Below, in pieces: positions 5,155 to 12,188 of a DNA stretch of 12,188 nt (the stretch's first letter is position 1; the number at the start of each line of letters is the position of its first letter). Origin of the DNA: Bacteroidales bacterium (GTDB lineage: Bacteria; Bacteroidota; Bacteroidia; Bacteroidales; UBA3663). The notes beneath the pieces are model-generated. The model was given only the letters and a program-made list of their open reading frames with translations. It was not told the origin of the DNA and did no database searches. Made by a program: the position numbers and the translations under genes. Location: NCBI GenBank assembly GCA_017632695.1, contig JAGBQS010000157.1:1-12188 (forward strand), written 5' to 3'.

Positions 5155-6105
5155 ATGTATTCTCAAAAAGAACTTTCCGAAATGATTCAGAAGGGGCTCG
5201 ACAACATCGACTACCCCACCCTTGCCCCGAACCTGTTCGAACCGGTGAAATATATGCTTGAAGGAGGCGGCAAACGCGTCCGCCCCACCCTTGTCCTGAT
5301 GGCAGCCAACCTGTTTACCGACGATATTCAGGATGCAGTCATTCCCGCCATCGGACTTGAAATGTATCATAATTTCACGCTTTTGCACGACGACGTCATG
5401 GACAAAGCTCCTGAACGCCACGGACGCAAGACCGTACACCTGCGCTGGAACGAGAACGTGGCTATCCTGTCGGGCGACGCCATGCAGGCCCTGTCCTATC
5501 AGCTGATTGCCCGGACCCCGAGCTACTGCCTGAAAGAAGTGCTCGATATCTTCAACCAGAACAATATTGAAATCGATCAGGGCCAGCAGCTGGATATGGA
5601 ATTCGAAAACCGGGGTAACGTAACCCTCCCCGAATACATCGAAATGATACGCCTGAAAACAAGCGTCATGCTGGGAGCTGCCCTGAAGATGGGTGCCGTT
5701 ATTGCCAAGGCTACCCCCGAACAGGCCCAGATCCTGTACGACTTCGGCGTAAACCTGGGTCTTGCTTTCCAGCTGCAGGACGACTGGCTTGACTGCTGGG
5801 GCGACCCAAAAACTTTCGGAAAGCGGATCGGCGGCGACATTCTCTGCAACAAGAAAACCTACCTCCGCATCAAAGCCGAAAGCAAGCTGATGCCACCCAG
5901 CACCTTCCGTGGACAAACCGAAGAGCAATACATCGAGATGTACAAGAACTACTTTATCATGACCGGAGCTGAAGTTTCGTGCCGCAATGCCATATCCGAA
6001 TATGTGGCCAAGGCCAACGAATGCCTGAACCGATTGAACATGCCCGATGAAAAACTTTCGCTCCTGAAATCTTTGGCCGCAAAACTTGAAAACCGAAACG
6101 CATAA
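5155..6105 (+). CDS. Polyprenyl (prenyl) diphosphate synthase
   Basis: Condenses IPP with allylic diphosphates to make linear isoprenoid diphosphates, used for example in quinone side chains or lipid carriers. The 316-aa protein shows GGGKRVRP (37-44), the first Asp-rich motif DDVMD (79-83) and the second, DDWLD (209-213), followed by FGKRIGGDI. All are hallmarks of trans-prenyltransferases. Phe74 occupies the fifth position before the first Asp-rich motif, and there is no two-residue insertion in it. In known enzymes a bulky residue there limits chain length, so a short-chain product (about C15-C20) is more likely than a long quinone tail; this is inference. The ATG at 5155 was chosen over one at 5080 that lies in the terminator. 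The next gene starts 13 bp downstream. Confidence 0.92.
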   Translation: MYSQKELSEMIQKGLDNIDYPTLAPNLFEPVKYMLEGGGKRVRPTLVLMAANLFTDDIQDAVIPAIGLEMYHNFTLLHDDVMDKAPERHGRKTVHLRWNENVAILSGDAMQALSYQLIARTPSYCLKEVLDIFNQNNIEIDQGQQLDMEFENRGNVTLPEYIEMIRLKTSVMLGAALKMGAVIAKATPEQAQILYDFGVNLGLAFQLQDDWLDCWGDPKTFGKRIGGDILCNKKTYLRIKAESKLMPPSTFRGQTEEQYIEMYKNYFIMTGAEVSCRNAISEYVAKANECLNRLNMPDEKLSLLKSLAAKLENRNA

Positions 6106-6118
6106 ACAGTAATAGGCT

Positions 6119-6850
6119 ATGCCATACAGAAGATTACCGAATACCGACCTGGCTAGAATTTATGCCTTAAAAAAAGCCGTCGAAATGGAGGGCTACCGCG
6201 AAAGAGGAGAACTGGTCCTCAGTTATCAGATCACTCAGGAAGCCGCCCAGTTCCTGAACAAATTCCAACGCGCCCAGAAAAAATACCAGCAATGTAACGA
6301 CCTGCATCTGGCCTCCAGCAAGACCTACCGCAAGGAACTTGTGGTGGCCCGTATGTATGTTTTGCACTTCATACAGGTGCTGAACATGACCATCCAGCGC
6401 GGAGAACTGCGCAAGGAAATCAAAAGCGCATACGGTCTGGGACCTGACAAATTCAGCAATCCGGATTTAAGCAGCGAACAGGGACTGCTGGAATGGGGCG
6501 AGAGAATCATCAAGGCCGAAGAGGAAAGAACCTCGAAGGGCGGAGTACCGATTTACAACCCCACCATTGCCAAAGTCAAGGTGCACTGGCAGGCGTTCAA
6601 CGAACATTACTTCAACCAGAAAATCCTTCGGGAAAACGTTGCCAAATCGCTGGACGAGGTAACGGCAATGCGTCCGCAGGCCGACGATATCATTCTCGAC
6701 ATCTGGAACCAGGTCGAATCATTCTACTCCGACCTTACCATCGAGGAGCGGATGAGCAAATGCAAGCCGTTCGGACTGATCTACTATTACCGTTCGAGCG
6801 AAAAAGCCAAAAAGATGGCCGAAGGAGTCCAGCATTCCATTGATTTCTAA
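6119..6850 (+). CDS. Conserved Bacteroidales protein of unknown function
   Basis: The 243-aa protein has no signal peptide or membrane segment and is expected to be cytosolic. It looks mostly helical, with heptad-like basic and acidic stretches around 40-60 and 125-140. The N-terminal PYRRLPNTDLARIYALKKA and the central LHFIQVLNMTIQRGEL (82-97) resemble a family I recall as recurring in Bacteroidales without an assigned role. A GLIYYYR segment occurs near the C-terminus. No catalytic motif is recognisable. It lies 13 bp after the prenyl synthase, and its stop is 10 bp before the tatD ATG, so the three are probably co-transcribed. That neighbourhood does not by itself suggest a function. Confidence 0.85.
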   Translation: MPYRRLPNTDLARIYALKKAVEMEGYRERGELVLSYQITQEAAQFLNKFQRAQKKYQQCNDLHLASSKTYRKELVVARMYVLHFIQVLNMTIQRGELRKEIKSAYGLGPDKFSNPDLSSEQGLLEWGERIIKAEEERTSKGGVPIYNPTIAKVKVHWQAFNEHYFNQKILRENVAKSLDEVTAMRPQADDIILDIWNQVESFYSDLTIEERMSKCKPFGLIYYYRSSEKAKKMAEGVQHSIDF

Positions 6851-6860
6851 ACACGGACCC

Positions 6861-7676
6861 ATGATTATTGATACTCATTGCCACCTTATCGACAAGGCTT
6901 TCAGCACCGATGTTGATGAGGTGGTTTTGCGAGCTGGGCAGGCAAATGTACAGAAAATGATTCTTGCCTGCTGCGACGAAACGGAATTCCTTCCCATTGC
7001 CGCATTGTGCAGTAAATACCCGGACCGTCTGTTTCCCACCATCGGCATTCATCCGGAGAACATGGCGCAGGACGTCAGACAGCAGTTTGAACAGCTGCAA
7101 GCGCTGAAAAACGGACACCCGGAGGTTCCAGTCTGCGCCATCGGCGAAATCGGACTGGATTTATACTGGGACCGGACCCGGCTGTCCGATCAGCTCTGGG
7201 TCCTGGAACAGCAGGTCATCTGGGCCGTCGAAGAAGATCTGCCCGTGCTGCTGCACATCCGCAATGCCATGGACGAATTCCTTGTATTGCTGGAACAGAA
7301 ACTGTATCCGGTTGCAAAGGCGGCCGGCAAAGAAATCAGAGGGATCCTGCACTGCTACAGCGGAACAGCTGAACAGGCCGCCCGGGCCATGCAGTTCGGG
7401 CATTTCCTGCTGGGCATCGGCGGAACCCTTACCTACAAGAAAAGCCAGGTGCCCGACGTAGTACGAGCCGTCGGCCTCAGCCGCATTGTACTGGAAACCG
7501 ACGCACCCTATCTGGCACCCGTTCCCTATCGGGGCCGGCGCAACGAACCCGCCTACACTTCCGTAACCTGTCAGGCTGTGGCCGAACTGCTGTCCGTACC
7601 CGTTCCGGAGGTGGAACAGGCAACGTCAGGAAACGCCTCCGCACTGTTCGGTTTCCGGCCGAATAATGCGCAATAA
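6861..7676 (+). CDS. tatD: TatD-family metal-dependent hydrolase / DNase
   Basis: Member of the TatD group of TIM-barrel metallo-hydrolases, several of which are 3'-5' exonucleases acting on DNA; the exact substrate here is not shown. The 271-aa length is typical. Metal ligands are present: HCH at residues 6-8, Glu96 in GEIGLD, His132 in LLHIR, His164 in ILHCYSG and Asp214 in LETDAPYLAP. The ATG at 6861 puts the first strand MIIDTHCHL at the N-terminus as in relatives. An upstream in-frame TTG at 6840 would overlap the preceding gene and add seven residues with no family counterpart. It is probably the last gene of the unit starting at 5155, but no intrinsic terminator is evident in the 161-bp gap that follows. 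Confidence 0.92.
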   Translation: MIIDTHCHLIDKAFSTDVDEVVLRAGQANVQKMILACCDETEFLPIAALCSKYPDRLFPTIGIHPENMAQDVRQQFEQLQALKNGHPEVPVCAIGEIGLDLYWDRTRLSDQLWVLEQQVIWAVEEDLPVLLHIRNAMDEFLVLLEQKLYPVAKAAGKEIRGILHCYSGTAEQAARAMQFGHFLLGIGGTLTYKKSQVPDVVRAVGLSRIVLETDAPYLAPVPYRGRRNEPAYTSVTCQAVAELLSVPVPEVEQATSGNASALFGFRPNNAQ

Positions 7677-7748
7677 AGGCCCAAACGGACATAAATCGGG
7701 CAAAAAACAGACAAAAATAACTGCAAAAATGAAATAATTTGACAAAAA

Positions 7749-7781
7749 TTGCTCAACATTCAAAAAAATTCATTTACTTTG
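7749..7781 (+). promoter_or_regulatory. Promoter of the ExbB/ExbD cluster
   Basis: TTG at 7749-7751 and TTACTTTG at 7774-7781, followed by CAC, are separated by 22 bp. The -7 differs from TAnnTTTG at one position but shares the TTTGCAC extension of the other promoters here. The leader to the ATG at 7838 would be about 50 nt, A-rich and without strong structure. The gap 7677-7837 shows no other feature. Confidence 0.55.
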
Positions 7782-7837
7782 CACCGATAAATCAAAAACA
7801 AACCCTATTTAATTAACAATCTTAAACACAAAACTCA

Positions 7838-8554
7838 ATGAAAAAGTTTTTCGTGACTCTGTCTGCTATCGCAATGATGGCACCAGTATTTGCTCAGGAA
7901 GCTGAGGAAACCGTTTCTTATCATCAGGTGCTCAAGGGCCAGTTCATCGATGGTGGTCCTGGCTTTATGTCACTCGTTGCCATTGCCCTCGTTTTAGGTA
8001 TGGCTTTCGTTGTTGAGCGTATCATCTACTTGAACCTCGCCGAGGTTAACACCAAGAAGCTCGTTTCTTCTGTTGAGGACGCTCTTGAGGCTCGCAACGT
8101 TGATGAGGCTCTCGAGATTACCAAGAAGACACGCGGTCCTATCGCTTCTATCTTCACCCAGGCCCTTATCCGTCTGAAAGATGGCCAGAGCCTTGAGGAT
8201 ATCGATAAGGCTATCACTTCTTACGGCGCTCTTCAGAGCTGTTACCTGGAGAAGAACCTTTCTTGGATCACCCTGTTTATTGCTGCTGCTCCTTCTCTCG
8301 GATTCCTTGGTACCGCTATCGGTATGATCCAGGCATTCGATGATATCGTAAAGGCAGGTGATATCAGCCCAACAGTCGTTGCCGGCGGTATGAAGGTCGC
8401 CCTTATCACCACCGTAGGCGGTATCGTTGTAGCCCTGATTCTTCAGATTTTCTACAACTATCTGCTTTCTAAGGTTGAAGGTATCGTCAGCGATATGGAG
8501 GATGCTTCTATCTCTCTGCTCGATGCTATCATCAAGTTCTCTGTTAAGAAGTAA
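7838..8554 (+). CDS. exbB: MotA/TolQ/ExbB-family proton channel protein
   Basis: Likely the ExbB subunit of an inner-membrane motor that uses proton flow through ExbB/ExbD to energise TonB. The 238-aa protein has a long membrane segment at about 43-66, a cytosolic region, then two segments at about 143-167 and 183-208. The family signature is clear: APSLGFLGTAIGMIQAF (151-167) and an ALITTVGGIVVAL stretch (188-200), with Thr159 and Thr191/192 at positions matching the functional threonines of ExbB. The N-terminus (1-20, ending APVFAQ) looks like a cleavable signal peptide, which is unusual for ExbB and would place the following residues in the periplasm. Codon use (GTT, CTT, CTC, GAG) differs from flanking tatD and suggests strong expression. 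It is first of four closely spaced genes. Confidence 0.9.
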   Translation: MKKFFVTLSAIAMMAPVFAQEAEETVSYHQVLKGQFIDGGPGFMSLVAIALVLGMAFVVERIIYLNLAEVNTKKLVSSVEDALEARNVDEALEITKKTRGPIASIFTQALIRLKDGQSLEDIDKAITSYGALQSCYLEKNLSWITLFIAAAPSLGFLGTAIGMIQAFDDIVKAGDISPTVVAGGMKVALITTVGGIVVALILQIFYNYLLSKVEGIVSDMEDASISLLDAIIKFSVKK

Positions 8555-8579
8555 TTGACCTTATTCCAAGTCAACAATT

Positions 8580-9044
8580 ATGAAGAAAATTAATATTAGC
8601 AGTATTGTACTTGCCATTCTGTTTGTTGTTTCTTTGGTAATGCTGGTAGTATTCTTCCTGGCAGATACCGAGAATCAGCAGCTTTCGAACGGCCAGTACC
8701 AGGAGGTATCCACCTTCCTCGACCCATTCCTTTACTGGGCATACGTCGTGGTAGGTCTGGGCATCGTCCTCCTGTTGGTGTTTGCAGTCAAGACTTTCCT
8801 CACCGATGTGAAGGCAGGTCTTCAGGGACTGATTTCGATCGCCATCCTGGCAGCTATCCTCGTAGGATGCTACTTCTTCAGTGGCGAAACCGAGTTCACA
8901 CGTATCGTTAACGGCGAAACCGAGGTTTATTCAGAAGGCACCATGAAGATGATAGACATGTGGCTCTATTCTATCTATATCCTCACCGCCGGTACCGTTG
9001 TACTTATTATCGGCTTTGCAGCTAAGCGTGCAATCATTAAATAA
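8580..9044 (+). CDS. Small four-TM membrane protein in the Exb cluster, function unknown
   Basis: The 154-aa protein is nearly all membrane: predicted segments at about 8-27, 51-71, 83-100 and 126-147. Two short extracytoplasmic or cytosolic loops hold acidic, polar residues (28-48 and 101-125). I recognise no named domain. It lies 25 bp after exbB and 10 bp before the first exbD, so it is almost certainly co-translated with them and may be an accessory subunit of the proton channel complex. That role is inference from position only. It has no MotA/ExbB signature and no acidic residue inside a membrane segment that would mark it as a proton path itself. Confidence 0.85.
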   Translation: MKKINISSIVLAILFVVSLVMLVVFFLADTENQQLSNGQYQEVSTFLDPFLYWAYVVVGLGIVLLLVFAVKTFLTDVKAGLQGLISIAILAAILVGCYFFSGETEFTRIVNGETEVYSEGTMKMIDMWLYSIYILTAGTVVLIIGFAAKRAIIK

Positions 9045-9054
9045 TTTGTGACCT

Positions 9055-9657
9055 ATGGCAAGAAAGAAAAGAAAAGCGCCGAGTATCAACTCGTCATCAA
9101 GTGCCGACTTGGCATTTACCTTGCTTATCTTCTTCCTCGTGGTCACCTCTATGGATACCGATGAAGGTTTGACTCGACTTCTGCCACGCTGGACAGAGGA
9201 GCAGACCAATCAGGATATTAAGAAGCGCAACATCCTGAACGTTCTCGTCAACGCCAACAACCAGTTGATGATCGGCGATGAAATCTCGAATGTTGACGAA
9301 TTGTGCGAGAAGGCAAAGAACTTCATTAAAGCTGAAGGTGAATTTGCCGGCGATCGCGGTCCTGAATACATCCAGGTTAATCCAGAAAAGAGTCCTGAAC
9401 TTGTACAGTTCTTCGGCGCTGATACCAAGACGCCTAAGAATCATGTCATCTCCCTGCAGTCTGATTATGGTACCAGCTATGAAATGTACATCAAAGTACA
9501 GAACGAACTGGTAGCTGCCTACAATCAGTTGCGTGATGAAATTTCTCAAGACAAGTTCGGAAAGCCATACGACGAAGAGGTTCTCTCGAAAGAGCAGATG
9601 CAAGCCATCAAGGATTACTATCCTATGAACATCTCTGAGGCTAACGCTAAGTATTAA
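9055..9657 (+). CDS. exbD: ExbD/TolR-family biopolymer transport protein, long form
   Basis: ExbD subunit that forms the proton-conducting pore with ExbB. The single membrane segment (about 19-33) is preceded by INSSSSADLAF, and Asp18 corresponds to the essential protonatable aspartate of ExbD. A periplasmic domain follows, with YEMYIKVQNELVAAYNQLRDE resembling the ExbD C-terminal helix. At 200 aa it is about 60 residues longer than E. coli ExbD. The extra length is an insert at roughly 90-130 and a charged C-terminal tail (about 165-200). It is followed by a second exbD after 22 bp, so the pore may use two different ExbD chains. Confidence 0.9.
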   Translation: MARKKRKAPSINSSSSADLAFTLLIFFLVVTSMDTDEGLTRLLPRWTEEQTNQDIKKRNILNVLVNANNQLMIGDEISNVDELCEKAKNFIKAEGEFAGDRGPEYIQVNPEKSPELVQFFGADTKTPKNHVISLQSDYGTSYEMYIKVQNELVAAYNQLRDEISQDKFGKPYDEEVLSKEQMQAIKDYYPMNISEANAKY

Positions 9658-9679
9658 TCACCAAAAAAGAAAGAAACCT

Positions 9680-10147
9680 ATGAGTAAATTTAATAAAGGC
9701 GAAAAAAGAGGAATGCCTGAATTGAACACCTCATCTCTTCCTGACTTGGTGTTCTCCATCCTGTTCTTCTTCATGACCATTACCCACATGCGTGAGGAGA
9801 CCGCTATCGTGTCGGTCAACACTCCTCAGGCTTCGGAGATCGTGAAACTCGAGAACAAGAGTTGCGTAACTACCATCCTGGTAGGTAAGCCGAAGGATAG
9901 AAAGTATGGTGTTGAATCCCTGATTCAGTTCAACGACGACTTCCTTGACCTTGAGAACGTTGTGCCTAAGATGACACAGCAGCGTCAGTCCATGAAGGAG
10001 GTCGATCAGCCTAAGATGCAGATTTCCATGAAGATTGACCGCGACACCAAGATGGGTGTTGTGACCGAACTCAAGACTCAGCTTCGAAAGGCACAGTGTC
10101 TGAAAATCAGCTACTCTGCTAAAAAGCAGATTCGCCGCAACAAGTAA
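9680..10147 (+). CDS. exbD: ExbD/TolR-family biopolymer transport protein, second copy
   Basis: The 155-aa second ExbD has the N-terminal MPELNTSSLPDLVFSILFFF signature, with the key aspartate at 22, one membrane segment (about 23-37) and a periplasmic domain. That domain ends in ISMKIDRDTKMGVVTELKTQL, near the family's normal length. Its sequence differs clearly from the preceding ExbD, so this is not a recent duplication. The A- and G-rich stretch just upstream of the ATG may aid translation. A terminator begins 17 bp after the stop and ends the cluster. Confidence 0.9.
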   Translation: MSKFNKGEKRGMPELNTSSLPDLVFSILFFFMTITHMREETAIVSVNTPQASEIVKLENKSCVTTILVGKPKDRKYGVESLIQFNDDFLDLENVVPKMTQQRQSMKEVDQPKMQISMKIDRDTKMGVVTELKTQLRKAQCLKISYSAKKQIRRNK

Positions 10148-10164
10148 GACATTTCCCCGATATG

Positions 10165-10195
10165 AATACCGCGGCAGACATCCTGTCGCGGTATT
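10165..10195 (+). terminator. Rho-independent terminator after the Exb cluster
   Basis: A 13-bp stem pairs 10165-10177 with 10183-10195, with one G-T pair and a 5-nt loop, followed by TTTATA. The stem core is ACCGCG/CGCGGT. The rest of the gap up to pyrH (10196-10249) is AT-rich with no clear TAnnTTTG promoter. Confidence 0.85.
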
Positions 10196-10249
10196 TTATA
10201 ACTCTTTTTACAATTAATCCCCAAAATATTCATAATTCACATTTTCCTT

Positions 10250-10957
10250 ATGTACAAGAGAATTCTTTTGAAACTGAGCGGCGAATCCCTGATGGGTAGC
10301 AAACAATACGGTATCGACGAAACACGTTTGGCAGAATATGCTCAGCAGATTAAGGAAATTGCCGACAAAGGCATACAGATCGGCATCGTGATCGGCGGCG
10401 GAAACATCTTCCGCGGTCTTAGCGGAGCCGGTAAAGGTTTTGACCGCGTGAAAGGCGATCAGATGGGTATGCTGGCAACAACAATCAATGCCCTGGGATT
10501 GTCGAGCGCACTTCAGTCCGTCGGACAGAAAGCCCGTGTGCTGACTGCCGTCAACATGTTCCCGATCGGCGAACAATACAGCAAATGGAAGGCCATCGAA
10601 CTGATGGAAAAGGGCGAAATCGCCATCCTGGCCGGAGGAACCGGATGCCCTTATTTTACCACTGATACCGGCTCTGCCCTTCGCGGCATTGAAATTGAAG
10701 CCGACGTGATGCTGAAAGGCACTCGCGTGGACGGCATCTATACGGCTGACCCGGAAAAAGATCCGACTGCCACCAAATTCGACAAGATCACTTACGACGA
10801 GATATATCAGAAGGGACTGAAAGTCATGGACCTGACTGCCACTACCCTTTGTCGCGACAATAAACTGCCGATCATTGTATTCAACATGGACAAACCGGGC
10901 AATCTGGTGAAAGTCATGAACGGTGAAAACATCGGCACTCTGGTTTACGAGAAATAA
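10250..10957 (+). CDS. pyrH: UMP kinase
   Basis: Phosphorylates UMP to UDP in pyrimidine synthesis, supplying UTP and UDP-sugars. The 235-aa protein belongs to the amino-acid kinase fold: KLSGE (8-12), GGGNIFRG (49-56), a GDQMG segment (69-73), GGTGCPYFTTDT (129-140) and DGIYTADP (161-168). Length is close to the 241 aa of E. coli. The ATG start directly precedes the expected YKRILLKLSGE strand. The stop codon is immediately followed by the ATG of a Wzi-family gene, so the two are probably translationally coupled. Confidence 0.96.
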   Translation: MYKRILLKLSGESLMGSKQYGIDETRLAEYAQQIKEIADKGIQIGIVIGGGNIFRGLSGAGKGFDRVKGDQMGMLATTINALGLSSALQSVGQKARVLTAVNMFPIGEQYSKWKAIELMEKGEIAILAGGTGCPYFTTDTGSALRGIEIEADVMLKGTRVDGIYTADPEKDPTATKFDKITYDEIYQKGLKVMDLTATTLCRDNKLPIIVFNMDKPGNLVKVMNGENIGTLVYEK

Positions 10958-12188
10958 ATGCACAAAACAAATCCTTTAGTTATGCCAATACGGCTTCTGG
11001 TTATCTGTCTTTTGTTATGCAGCTTCCTTCCCGTCGAGGCCCAATGGGACGACGAAGGATGGGGAGCGGAACGAATGTACACGATGACCAGAAAAGAACT
11101 GAAGGCCAAGATGAAGGCGGAACGCGAAAAACGGGAAGGACCGGATACGACCCGCGTGAACCGCAAGTGGGAAGCCATCAGCGAACTGACAACGGCCATC
11201 CGCTGGGGCAACCGGCTTCCGTTCTATACAACCGCCAACAGCTATGGAGTCCTGTCGCCGGAACACAGTCAGGGTTATGCCCGTGTTTCCGGCAAATACA
11301 CAGCTGAGTATAAGCGCTGGACTGCCGAATACGGAGCTGACATCATCGGCTATGCTTCGGGCAAATCCGACTATTACGCCCATAACTTCCATATCCAGCA
11401 GCTATACGCCAAGTACAGTTATGGCATCTACCGGATTGTTTTGGGAAAGAAAGAGACTCCAGGCGAATTTGTGGACCCCGTTCTGTCGTCCGGCAACATG
11501 GTCTTTTCCGGAAATGCCAGACCCGGTATCGGTTTTGACATCGGCATGGACGATTTCTCGCACATGGTGATCGTCAACGAGTTCCTGGAAGGCAAATTCA
11601 ATATCAGCTGGCAAGGCCTTACTGACGGACACTTCAGTAAAACGTTCTTCAGGGAGTATGCCGATGCACAGATGGAAATGGAACCTCCTGCACGCAGAGG
11701 ACGTCAGCGTTCCTGTGTTCAGAATGCCTGGATACATCATAAGTCGGCTTTCCTACGGACCAAAAGCTCATATCCCTTTTTCCTGACGGCCGGAATAGAG
11801 CACGCAGCCATGTATGCCGGAACGGTTAACGGCCATAACAACCGGCAGAAAGGCGGCTGGTTTATGGCTGCATTCGGTTCGAAAGGGAAAAAGCCCGACG
11901 GATACAACCATCTGATATCGTACGACTTCAGGGGCGACGTGAATCTGGAGAACTGGGATCTCGGAGTGTACAAGCAGCATTACTCCGACGATATGGAAGG
12001 CGGACTTTTTGAAAGCGGAAAGGACGGATTATGGGGACTGGAAGTCAGACTTTCGTTCCTGCCCTGGCTGGATCATATCGTGATCGAGAAACTGTACACC
12101 ACCAACCAGAACGGCGTTGTATATGCCAATGACAAATATCCGTATACCGGCGAATTCCAGAAGGAAGCCGGCAACTCGAACTTCTATC
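10958..12188 (+). CDS. Wzi-family capsule assembly outer-membrane protein (3' truncated by window)
   Basis: Wzi-type proteins are outer-membrane beta-barrels that help retain capsular polysaccharide at the surface. The 410 codons seen contain LSSGN (176-180) and FSGNARP (183-189), matching a characteristic segment of the family, and a TTNQNG stretch near the visible end. The N-terminus is a signal peptide with likely cleavage after VEA (residue 28), followed by a highly charged segment (about 44-65, KELKAKMKAEREKRE) before the barrel. Two in-frame ATGs are possible, 10958 and 10982; both leave a usable signal peptide. The first abuts the pyrH stop with no gap. The gene runs off the right edge, so the C-terminus is not seen. 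Confidence 0.72.
   Translation, partial: MHKTNPLVMPIRLLVICLLLCSFLPVEAQWDDEGWGAERMYTMTRKELKAKMKAEREKREGPDTTRVNRKWEAISELTTAIRWGNRLPFYTTANSYGVLSPEHSQGYARVSGKYTAEYKRWTAEYGADIIGYASGKSDYYAHNFHIQQLYAKYSYGIYRIVLGKKETPGEFVDPVLSSGNMVFSGNARPGIGFDIGMDDFSHMVIVNEFLEGKFNISWQGLTDGHFSKTFFREYADAQMEMEPPARRGRQRSCVQNAWIHHKSAFLRTKSSYPFFLTAGIEHAAMYAGTVNGHNNRQKGGWFMAAFGSKGKKPDGYNHLISYDFRGDVNLENWDLGVYKQHYSDDMEGGLFESGKDGLWGLEVRLSFLPWLDHIVIEKLYTTNQNGVVYANDKYPYTGEFQKEAGNSNFY

Noticed and set aside
5149..5928. 259-codon minus-strand open frame opposite the prenyl synthase
   Set aside because: The plus-strand frame carries both Asp-rich motifs; the opposite frame has no recognisable features.
10214..10963. 249-codon minus-strand open frame opposite pyrH
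   Set aside because: It covers the whole of pyrH in reverse and has no motif; pyrH is unambiguous.

Overview
The window looks like chromosomal DNA from a member of the order Bacteroidales, most likely Prevotella-like. The evidence is a PorQ homologue, an ExbB / membrane protein / ExbD / ExbD cluster, promoters of the Bacteroidetes -7 type (TAnnTTTG, often followed by CAC), weak or absent Shine-Dalgarno sequences, and short purine-rich repeats between genes. Genus-level placement is inference. No mobile element, CRISPR array, tRNA or rRNA was found.

Layout. Positions 1-394 hold no convincing gene. They contain two near-identical promoter-like modules, a 22-bp tandem duplication, a leader able to form competing hairpins, a heptamer repeat array and a cluster of hairpins at the 3' end of pfkA. 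Positions 395-4149 are a minus-strand block transcribed porQ, cmk, ispH, pfkA: a type IX secretion outer-membrane protein followed by housekeeping genes for CMP phosphorylation, the last step of isoprenoid precursor synthesis, and glycolysis. The 189 bp between cmk and ispH is built almost entirely of short tandem and inverted repeats. Positions 4150-4346 are a divergent promoter region.

On the plus strand, tonB (4347-5045) ends in a strong terminator. It is followed by a prenyl diphosphate synthase, an unnamed Bacteroidales cytosolic protein and a TatD-family nuclease (5155-7676). A second promoter then drives a compact ExbB, 4-TM protein, ExbD, ExbD cluster (7838-10147) closed by another terminator. 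pyrH follows, abutting the start of a Wzi-family outer-membrane protein gene that runs off the right edge.

How the genes fit together. TonB and the ExbB/ExbD cluster probably form one proton-driven energy-transducing complex powering outer-membrane TonB-dependent transporters, although they are separated by three unrelated genes. PorQ and Wzi add surface secretion and surface polysaccharide roles. IspH and the prenyl synthase are two steps of the same isoprenoid pathway, encoded on opposite sides of the divergent promoter. Nothing here is clearly a new system. The parts least explained by known families are the 4-TM protein inside the Exb cluster, the 243-aa unknown protein, and the repeat/hairpin architecture at 1-394 and 2261-2456.
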